This document shows positions 16,102 through 21,075 of a DNA stretch of 21,075 nt, in pieces (the stretch's first letter is position 1; the number at the start of each line of letters is the position of its first letter). Source of the stretch: an uncultured Desulfobacterales bacterium (GTDB lineage: Bacteria; Desulfobacterota; Desulfobacteria; Desulfobacterales; JAFDCJ01); the NCBI GenBank assembly GCA_945787595.1, contig CALZJV010000193.1, forward strand, positions 1 through 21,075. Reading direction: 5' to 3'. A program made the translations under genes and the position numbers. Under the pieces are notes generated by a model that made no database searches, was not told where the DNA came from, and saw only the letters and a program-made list of their open reading frames with translations.

Positions 16102-16824
16102 ATGAACGCCTGTACCACCGATACATTTTTCAATGGAAAAATCCGAATAACCCAAGATCGGACAGGGTATCGTTTTTCCATAGATGCTGTTCTGCTGGCC
16201 TATTTTGCCGATCCGCGGTCCGGGGAAAAAGTACTCGATTTGGGGACCGGCTGCGGGATCATCCCACTCATCATGGCTCATCGGTTGCCGGATATTACAA
16301 TTTATGGGGTCGAAGTGCAGACGGAGCTATCCGAGCTGGCTGTCTCCAACGTGCGGGAAAACCAGTTGGAAGATCGTATAACTGTTCTCTCCACCGATAT
16401 GAAATTGATAGGTCCCTCTATGACCGCCGGCCCGGTGGATTTGGTGGTTTGCAATCCACCCTTTCGCAAGCAAGGATCCGGCAGAATCAATCCGGACGCG
16501 CAACGTGCAGTTGCCCGCCATGAAATCACAGTCACACTAGGCGATATCATTCAAACATCGCAGCGAATGTTGCGTACGGCAGGACGGTTGGTTTTGATAT
16601 ATACAGCCGGGCGTTTGACCGATATTCTGTGCCGGATGCGAACCGATGGCATTGAGCCTAAATTCCTTCGTATGATCCATTCCAGGCAGGACTCAGAGGC
16701 TGCCTTAATTCTTATCGAAGGTGTAAAAGGCGGGCGTCCGGATCTCAAAATTGCCCCCCCCTTGATCATATACGATAAAAGAAATCATTACACAGATGAG
16801 GTCGAGTCGATGTTCAGGCCGTGA
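16102..16824 (+). CDS. trmN6: tRNA1(Val) (adenine-37-N6)-methyltransferase-like protein
   Basis: This is a Rossmann-fold SAM-dependent N6-adenine methyltransferase of the YfiC/TrmN6 group (COG4123), 240 aa. The SAM loop is VLDLGTGCGIIPL at about residues 44-56. The catalytic motif IV is VDLVVCNPPF at 112-121, of the NPPF/NPPY type used for exocyclic amines. The N-terminal ...RFSIDAVLLAYFA segment is typical of the group. In E. coli TrmN6 methylates A37 of tRNA-Val; the exact substrate here is inferred. It follows DUF721 on the same strand, with REP-like units in the spacer. AGGA lies about 13 nt before the ATG, which is rather far. Confidence 0.85.
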   Translation: MNACTTDTFFNGKIRITQDRTGYRFSIDAVLLAYFADPRSGEKVLDLGTGCGIIPLIMAHRLPDITIYGVEVQTELSELAVSNVRENQLEDRITVLSTDMKLIGPSMTAGPVDLVVCNPPFRKQGSGRINPDAQRAVARHEITVTLGDIIQTSQRMLRTAGRLVLIYTAGRLTDILCRMRTDGIEPKFLRMIHSRQDSEAALILIEGVKGGRPDLKIAPPLIIYDKRNHYTDEVESMFRP

Positions 16825-16843
16825 AAGGCCGCAGCACACGGAC

Positions 16844-16934
16844 CAGAGGACAGAAGACAGAGGACAGAAGACAGAGGGCAGAGGGCAGAGGGCAGAGGGC
16901 AGAGGGCAGAAAACAGAGGACAGAAGACAGACAG
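16844..16934. repeat. Thirteen in-phase 7-bp repeats (CAGAGGR/CAGAAGA)
   Basis: From 16844 the sequence divides into 13 heptamers without indels: CAGAGGA and CAGAAGA alternating, five CAGAGGG in a row, CAGAAAA, then CAGAGGA, CAGAAGA, CAGACAG. The word is the same class as the array after purL. It starts 19 nt after the methyltransferase stop. Confidence 0.95.
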
Positions 16935-17009
16935 GGTTGCGTCATTTTAATAGGTAATTGCTTGGGGAAAATAAAGTTACTTGCTTAATGAAAATCATGA
17001 TAATTCTAA

Positions 17010-17176
17010 GCACCAAACCACAAATCCCAAAAAAATACGAATGAACGAAATTCAAAATTCAAAACAGATCAAATAACCGTGAGACATCGGATTTGTGATC
17101 GAAATGTGTTGGTCATTGGAACTTGGAATTTTAATATTGTTTGGCATTTGAGTATTGTGATTTGGGATTTTAGTGC
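17010..17176. repeat. AT-rich inverted repeat of 7-bp units
   Basis: The ends GCACCAAACCACAAATC and GATTTGGGATTTTAGTGC are imperfect inverted repeats. The left arm has heptamers AAACCAC, AAATCCC, AAAAAAA and two ATTCAAA (17015-17063). The right arm has TTGGNNN/ATTTGNN-type units with one phase slip (17109-17171). No ORF is supported. It is in the 748-nt gap between the methyltransferase and the tRNA. Confidence 0.6.
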
Positions 17177-17440
17177 CGTATCCGGGAAATCAAAGCGCCT
17201 CATTCTGAATCAGTTAGAGTTGGTATTAAGGTTTCATTGAGAAATTTTTCCCATTGCAATTCTGCCTTACAAATCTTAGAATGTTCTGTCTGGCAGACGG
17301 CTATTGTGCCGATGATCGTTGACAGGCTCAAACAAAAAGTATATTGAGATCTACCCATGTATGCCTGGGTTAAGCGGTTCATCGTTTAAGGTTCTGGTTT
17401 AAATAGTCATAATTAACTGATGTTACTGAGACTACGTATT

Positions 17441-17510
17441 AAGGGAGACGGCAAGGCTGTTTCACCCAGTGGGTGAAATAAATCAATTGATGATGCCATG
17501 CTCCACCCTT
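17441..17510. other. Possible structured RNA or repeat end upstream of tRNA-Ser
   Basis: A perfect 8-bp hairpin, TTTCACCC (17460-17467) with GGGTGAAA (17471-17478), is enclosed by GGCA/TGCC (17450-17453, 17494-17497) and AAGGG/CCCTT (17441-17445, 17506-17510). The nested order suggests one fold. No known RNA family was recognised; 17177-17440 shows nothing I can support. Confidence 0.4.
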
Positions 17511-17532
17511 AGCAATTTCGACATGTTTTAGG

Positions 17533-17560
17533 CCTTGAACCCGGAACCATGAACCTGGAA
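17533..17560. repeat. Four 7-bp repeats just upstream of tRNA-Ser
   Basis: Units CCTTGAA, CCCGGAA, CCATGAA, CCTGGAA run in phase and end 12 nt before the first base of the tRNA, where promoter or leader sequence would be expected. Confidence 0.75.
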
Positions 17561-17572
17561 CTGTATGGATCC

Positions 17573-17665
17573 GGAGAGGTGGCCGAGCGGCTGAAGGCCC
17601 TGCTCTCGAAAAGCAGTATCCTGTCAAAAACGGGATCGTGGGTTCGAATCCCACCCTCTCCGCCA
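17573..17665 (+). tRNA. tRNA-Ser (anticodon CGA)
   Basis: The 93-nt gene folds as a class II tRNA. Acceptor GGAGAGG pairs with CCTCTCC. The D arm is GCC...GGC. The anticodon arm is CTGCT-CTCGAAA-AGCAG with anticodon CGA (reads UCG). The variable arm is long, as in serine tRNAs. The T arm is GTGGG-TTCGAAT-CCCAC, the discriminator is G, and CCA is encoded (17663-17665). dnaX starts only 10 nt after the CCA, so the two are very probably on one transcript. Confidence 0.97.
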
Positions 17666-17675
17666 GGTGGTCCCT

Positions 17676-19364
17676 ATGTCCTATCTCGTCCTTGCACGTA
17701 AGTATCGTCCGCAAACCTTTGAACAGGTTGTCGCCCAGGCTCATATCACGCGAACTTTAACCAATGCGATTTCCTCGGGTCGAGTCGCCCATGCAATCCT
17801 GTTCTCCGGTCCGCGTGGCACCGGCAAAACGACGGTTGCCCGAATACTGGCAAAAGCAATGAATTGCAAGGATGGTCCCACACCAGTTCCGTGTAACGGC
17901 TGTAATTCCTGCACCGAGATCACCGCTGGCAAGGCGGTTGACGTCTTTGAAATTGATGGGGCATCCAACAACAGCGTCGATCAGGTCCGAGAATTGCGGG
18001 AAAATATCAAATATATGCCCGCCCACAGTCCGAATAAAATTTACATTATTGATGAAGTTCACATGCTCAGTACGGCTGCATTTAATGCCCTTTTAAAAAC
18101 ACTCGAAGAACCGCCTTCTCATGTGATGTTCATGTTTGCCACGACCGAACCGCACAAGATACCGATAACCATTCTTTCCCGATGTCAACGGCATGATTTC
18201 AGACGCATGGATTTGAATTCGATCTCAACCCACATGGCTTCGCTTTGTCGTCAGGAAGGCTTTGAGATCGCTGAGGAAAGCCTCTCACTCATTGCCCGGG
18301 AAGCAGGCGGCAGTATGCGGGATGGGCTAAGTTTGCTTGATCAGGTCATGACGTGTGTCCAGGGGCCGATAACCCATGAGCAGGTGCTGGATATTTTGGG
18401 AATTATTGACAGGAAATTTATTTTCGATCTTTCCGAATCAATTTTAAAGGCTGACATCCCCGCGATACTGGATCTTTTGGACGATATTTATGATCACGGC
18501 CACGACATGAAAAAGTTTTACGCGGATTTACTGGAACATTTCAGGAATCTGCTGGTCGCCGCCATGGGTAAAAAAGTCAGCAAACTTGTTGATCTTCCAT
18601 CCGGAGAAGTCGATCAATTAGTGGCGCAGGCTAAAACGATATCTACCGAGGTGTTGAACCATATTTTCGATCTGCTTTTTAAGGAAGAGCCCTCCATAAG
18701 GCTTTCTGTCCAGCCCAAACTAGCCCTGGAGATGGTCCTGATCAGAATCCTGCAGTCAAAGCCTGCCTTGCCCATAGACGTTCTGATCGACAAACTCGAT
18801 ATGCTCAGAGAGGAGATGTTCGCTTACAGCCAACCACAAGAATTTGCCGGCCGGCCCCCCAATTCAGCGATCAACGCACAGGATACTTCTCCTGGATCTC
18901 AAGGTAAGTCCTCTTCGGGTTCCTCAAAAGGCGGGGCAAAAAGATCCGGGGTCAAAACTGATGAAGCTTCCGCAACGCCTAGTTCTGCTGAAAACTCGGA
19001 TGAGACCTGGAAACGGATCACCAAAACGATTTCAAACAAAAATCCATCTCTGGCCGCTAATCTGGCAAAGTGCAAATTAAAAAAAAGTGAGGGCCATCGT
19101 CTGGAAATCGAGGTGCCTGGTAACGGATTCACTTTGAAAATGATCCAGCGTGAAAAAAATATGGTAGTGATACAGCAGGTCTGTGCAGACATTTTGGGCG
19201 GCCGAAAAGATATTCGATTGACACCCGGAACGAGACTGGATGATAACTATCAAAAAAAAAAGATACACGAGAATGAACTGAAAAAAAAGGCGCTCAGCCA
19301 TCCGCTGGTGGCGGATGCAGTTGAAATTTTCGACGGTAAGCTGATTGACGTGAAGATAATTTAG
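17676..19364 (+). CDS. dnaX: DNA polymerase III subunit tau/gamma
   Basis: This is the clamp-loader ATPase, 562 aa. The canonical start MSYLVLARKYRPQTF fixes the ATG at 17676; a GTG nine bases upstream lies within the AGGTGG ribosome binding site. Walker A is GPRGTGKT (45-52). Zinc-module cysteines are at 64, 73, 76 and 79. Walker B is IYIIDEVH (to 129), and sensor/arginine-finger segments are ATTEPHKIP and SRCQ (168-171). After the collar domain comes a Ser/Gly/Ala-rich linker (about 395-450), then a C-terminal domain (DETWKRITKTI onward). Runs of eight A at 19079-19086 and ten at 19252-19261 occur in frame in the C-terminal part and may allow frameshifting. It is preceded by tRNA-Ser and followed by ybaB and recR. 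Confidence 0.96.
   Translation: MSYLVLARKYRPQTFEQVVAQAHITRTLTNAISSGRVAHAILFSGPRGTGKTTVARILAKAMNCKDGPTPVPCNGCNSCTEITAGKAVDVFEIDGASNNSVDQVRELRENIKYMPAHSPNKIYIIDEVHMLSTAAFNALLKTLEEPPSHVMFMFATTEPHKIPITILSRCQRHDFRRMDLNSISTHMASLCRQEGFEIAEESLSLIAREAGGSMRDGLSLLDQVMTCVQGPITHEQVLDILGIIDRKFIFDLSESILKADIPAILDLLDDIYDHGHDMKKFYADLLEHFRNLLVAAMGKKVSKLVDLPSGEVDQLVAQAKTISTEVLNHIFDLLFKEEPSIRLSVQPKLALEMVLIRILQSKPALPIDVLIDKLDMLREEMFAYSQPQEFAGRPPNSAINAQDTSPGSQGKSSSGSSKGGAKRSGVKTDEASATPSSAENSDETWKRITKTISNKNPSLAANLAKCKLKKSEGHRLEIEVPGNGFTLKMIQREKNMVVIQQVCADILGGRKDIRLTPGTRLDDNYQKKKIHENELKKKALSHPLVADAVEIFDGKLIDVKII
19077..19094 (+). promoter_or_regulatory. Candidate programmed frameshift site in dnaX
   Basis: Codons TTA AAA AAA AGT GAG contain the slippery heptamer A AAA AAA. 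A -1 shift, or transcriptional addition of one A in the A8 run, reads AAG TGA next and stops. The product would be about 471 residues, ending inside the C-terminal domain. This parallels E. coli dnaX (A AAA AAG AGT GA). No clear upstream Shine-Dalgarno-like stimulator or downstream hairpin was seen. Confidence 0.45.
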
Positions 19365-19385
19365 GTCTCCAGTCCATTTTTTCTG

Positions 19386-19397
19386 ACAACATGTTGT
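19386..19397. repeat. 12-bp palindrome ACAACATGTTGT downstream of dnaX
   Basis: Second copy of the palindrome found after uppS. It begins exactly 21 nt after the dnaX stop and is followed by GAGGAACCTAAGGTTTCAG, similar to the right flank of the first copy. Confidence 0.6.
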
Positions 19398-19434
19398 GAG
19401 GAACCTAAGGTTTCAGTAAATCACAACTATCATT

Positions 19435-19592
19435 GATTGAAGATTGTCGATTGAATATTGAATATTTAAGGTCCGCCTCTCTCCGAGCTGTAGGCTCTAC
19501 GAGCCGGAAGCCGTCGGGATCATTATGAAAAAAATCATAAAAAAGGCAGAGCGAAGCGACATCCATAAATCTTCAATCTTCAATATTAAATT
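19435..19592. repeat. Composite palindromic element, copy 2, with an inserted REP-like 28-mer
   Basis: The left end is GATTGAA, GATTGTC, GATTGAA, TATTGAA, TATTTAA, then GGTCCGCC, the same plan as copy 1 at 7499. The right end GAGCGAAGCGACATCCATAAAT is followed by TTCAATC-type heptamers. Between GGTCCGCC and the AT-rich middle lies a REP-like unit (19484-19511, start CGAGCTGTAGGCTCTACGAG) that is absent from copy 1. It occupies most of the dnaX-ybaB spacer. Confidence 0.8.
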
Positions 19593-19670
19593 CGCTTAGG
19601 ACCTTAGCGAGTTTTTCTGACTGTAGACAAAATGACTCAATCATTGTCTTTTATTTAAGGAGGTACGTTT

Positions 19671-19982
19671 ATGAAAGGTATGGGAAACATGATGAAGCAG
19701 GCCCAGAAGCTTCAATCAAAAATGTTGAAGATGCAGGAAGAGCTGGCTGAAAAGACAGTTGAATCCAGTTCCGGCGGCGGTATGGTAACAGTCGTCGCCA
19801 ACGGCCGGCAGCAGGTTGTATCGATTCATATTGAAAAAGAGGTCGTCGACCCGGACGATGTCGAGATGCTTCAAGACCTTGTTTTGGCCGCAGTAAACGA
19901 TTCGCTGGCAAAGGCCCAGGAAATGGTCAGCGCCGAAATGAGCAAACTGACCGGTGGACTGAATATACCGGGATTGATGTGA
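19671..19982 (+). CDS. ybaB: YbaB/EbfC family nucleoid-associated protein
   Basis: This small DNA-binding protein of 103 aa forms dimers with a tweezer shape and is almost always next to dnaX and recR. The N-terminus [20 protein letters not shown] is the helical, Met- and Gln-rich segment of the family. [20 protein letters not shown] is the central sheet, and [20 protein letters not shown] is the last helix before the GLNIPGLM end. AAGGAGGT lies 7 nt before the ATG. The stop overlaps the first unit of a GGGTTGC-type heptamer array. Confidence 0.96.
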   Translation: MKGMGNMMKQAQKLQSKMLKMQEELAEKTVESSSGGGMVTVVANGRQQVVSIHIEKEVVDPDDVEMLQDLVLAAVNDSLAKAQEMVSAEMSKLTGGLNIPGLM

Positions 19983-20062
19983 CTCGGGTTGCGGGTCACG
20001 GGTCAAGGGTTGCGGGTTACGGGCAAAATGGGCATATAGCATAGGGCATAGCGCATATGTAA
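19982..20062. repeat. Two 7-bp arrays after ybaB (GGGTTGC-like, then GGGCATA-like)
   Basis: Units ACTCGGG, TTGCGGG, TCACGGG, TCAAGGG, TTGCGGG, TTACGGG (19982-20023) begin on the last base of the ybaB stop. A second word follows with its own phase: ATGGGCA, TATAGCA, TAGGGCA, TAGCGCA (20028-20055). Confidence 0.85.
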
Positions 20063-20077
20063 AAAGTCGGAATGCGG

Positions 20078-20120
20078 CCTCCGGCCCGGAGGGGCCATAG
20101 GGGCCTACGCCCCGGAGGGA
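20078..20120. repeat. GC-rich REP-like hairpin
   Basis: CCTCCGG (20078-20084) and CCGGAGG (20086-20092) are reverse complements. GGGGCC-ATA-GGGGCC-TACG-CCCC then resembles the plan of the 28-mers at 16024 and 19484 (GC block, TAG, GC block, TAC, GC block, CCGGA). Confidence 0.6.
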
Positions 20121-20167
20121 AGTTGGAAAAAAAGACTTCGGATTGCAGATTTGAGAAAAAGAAAAAG

Positions 20168-20237
20168 TTCCGAATTCAACCTTCCCACTTCTGAATTCTA
20201 ACATCTGTCCTCTGACCTCTGTTTTCTGTCCTCTGAT
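20168..20237. repeat. Ten 7-bp repeats with word TTCNNNN / CTCTGNN
   Basis: In-phase units are TTCCGAA, TTCAACC, TTCCCAC, TTCTGAA, TTCTAAC, ATCTGTC, CTCTGAC, CTCTGTT, TTCTGTC, CTCTGAT. Only the first three positions are well kept in the first half, yet the 7-bp phase never breaks. The second half is the reverse complement of the CAGAGGA class. Confidence 0.8.
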
Positions 20238-20280
20238 AAAAAGGGCACGGCTTACTGATTTCAGCAGATTGACTTTAGTT

Positions 20281-20415
20281 AGTTTCCATCCATAAATGGT
20301 CTTTTTGCCCAATCTCGGCGTCAATCGGCGCGTTTGTTTGTGCGACGTAGCCAGCTACGTCTCCGCACAAACGCTGAGTGCCCAAACTGATTTTAACTGA
20401 TTTATGGACGGGCAC
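20281..20415. mobile_element. MITE-like element, copy 2 (135 bp), flanked by TAGTT
   Basis: Near-identical to the element at 12732 from AGTTTCCATCCATAAATGG through the CGCACAAAC core, and again at the right end (GTGCCCAAACTG...GGACGGGCAC). It lacks about 35 internal bases present in copy 1. TAGTT flanks it at 20276-20280 and 20416-20420. It lies 53 nt upstream of recR. Confidence 0.8.
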
Positions 20416-20472
20416 TAGTTAAATAAGCCGACCGCGGTGTAACAAAATTATCTAACTTTTAGGCATTTTCCT

Positions 20473-21072
20473 ATGAGCTATTATCCAGCTTCGATCCAAC
20501 ATTTGATAAAAAATATTGCCAGGCTTCCGGGCATCGGTGAAAAAACAGCCGAACGTCTGGCCATGCACATGCTGCGGGCACCACGTCATGAAGCCGAACA
20601 ACTGGCGCAAAGCATTTTGAATATCAAGGATAAAGTGAGATTTTGCACCAGGTGCTTCGCCCTGAGCGACGGTGATTTATGCAAGCTATGCAGTGATCCC
20701 GCCAGAGATGCGTCTGTTTTATGTGTGGTCGAGCAGCCGGCGGATATGGTGGCCATTGAAAAATCCGGTGCTTTTCTTGGGATGTATCACATACTATCGG
20801 GCGCACTTTCACCCATGAACGGGATTGGTCCCGAGAATATCCGAATTGGTGAATTGATTGGCAGGATTCGGAAAGATCAGGTGAAAGAGGTTGTGCTGGC
20901 AACGAGCACCACTGTTGAAGGTGAGGCTACTGCTTCTTATATTGCCCAGATTCTGGAGAAGTATCAAATTAAAGTGACCCGGATAGCATCGGGGGTCCCC
21001 ATGGGGGGTGATCTTAAGTATGTGGACCAGGTTACGCTGAAAAAAGCCATGGATACCCGTCATGCCCTCTGA
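20473..21072 (+). CDS. recR: Recombination mediator RecR
   Basis: This component of the RecFOR pathway loads RecA at gaps during DNA repair; with RecO it forms a clamp on DNA. It is 199 aa and complete, with its stop three bases before the window end. In order: helix-hairpin-helix ARLPGIGEKTAERLA (16-30), a C4 zinc finger with Cys58, Cys61, Cys70 and Cys73 (CTRC...CKLC), and a Toprim domain (VLCVVEQPADMVAIEKSG, then ATSTTVEGEATASYI). The C-terminal ASGVPMGGDLKYVDQVTLKK follows. It is the last gene of dnaX-ybaB-recR, but here 490 nt of repeats separate it from ybaB. A weak AGG precedes the ATG. Confidence 0.97.
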   Translation: MSYYPASIQHLIKNIARLPGIGEKTAERLAMHMLRAPRHEAEQLAQSILNIKDKVRFCTRCFALSDGDLCKLCSDPARDASVLCVVEQPADMVAIEKSGAFLGMYHILSGALSPMNGIGPENIRIGELIGRIRKDQVKEVVLATSTTVEGEATASYIAQILEKYQIKVTRIASGVPMGGDLKYVDQVTLKKAMDTRHAL

Positions 21073-21075
21073 TTG

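Noticed and set aside
17200..17382. Minus-strand ORF of 60 codons
   Set aside because: No ribosome site, no recognisable motif and no supporting context. It may be a remnant, but nothing supports a gene.
17177..17675. SRP (4.5S) RNA gene near dnaX
   Set aside because: The conserved GGAAGCAGCC core is not found upstream of dnaX, and only 10 nt separate the tRNA and dnaX.
17439..17744. Minus-strand ORF of 101 codons
   Set aside because: It runs antisense through the tRNA-Ser gene and the start of dnaX and includes a heptamer tract.
19252..19261. Run of ten A in dnaX as the main gamma frameshift site
   Set aside because: It is only about 35 codons from the end, so a shift here would remove little; the A8 site upstream is the better candidate.
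19716..20324. Minus-strand ORF of 202 codons
   Set aside because: It is antisense to ybaB and then reads through three repeat arrays; composition and context argue against a gene.

Overview
The window reads as a conserved housekeeping stretch of a Gram-negative bacterial chromosome, most likely a Desulfobacterota (Desulfobacterales-type) member. That is inferred from gene content and order: uppS-cdsA-rseP, a PurS-PurS-PurL fusion with a separate purQ, groESL, hflKC, tRNA-Ser-dnaX-ybaB-recR. It also rests on the many short palindromic and 7-bp-periodic intergenic repeats. No phage, plasmid, integrase, full transposase gene or CRISPR array is visible.

Layout. 1-3063 (+): envelope genes uppS (5' end outside the window), cdsA and rseP. 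The dxr gene that usually sits between cdsA and rseP is absent, and rseP appears to lack a short conserved segment before its LDGG motif. 3069-7500 (+): purine synthesis, purL and purQ, separated by 52 in-phase 7-bp repeats and a GC-rich hairpin. 7804-12444 (-): a secreted LysM protein with its own promoter, groES-groEL, an FmdB-type zinc ribbon, and an uncharacterised small HExxH protein. 13018-13116 (+): a 32-residue ribosomal protein of the bS22/AURKAIP1-COX24 family, with a TTG start. 13248-15226 (-): hflK-hflC, the FtsH-modulating membrane pair. 15622-21072 (+): a DUF721/DciA-like protein, a TrmN6-like methyltransferase, tRNA-Ser(CGA), dnaX, ybaB and recR. The last block is the replication/repair cluster whose order resembles tRNA-Ser-scr-dnaX-yaaK-recR of Bacillus, here without an SRP RNA.

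The unusual content is intergenic. At least ten arrays have a strict 7-bp period but different words (AGATGAC, GGTGTCR, GATTGAA, GAATGAC, GGGTTGC, TTCNNNN, AACCNGG and others). Several begin within 0-2 nt of a stop codon. They are interleaved with (i) a two-copy MITE-like element with apparent 5-bp target duplications, (ii) a two-copy composite element with heptamer ends, one copy carrying an inserted REP-like hairpin, (iii) a long-TIR palindromic element, and (iv) REP-like 28-mers showing coordinated base changes. A candidate programmed-frameshift site in dnaX, which would give a shorter gamma-like product, is the most interesting coding signal.
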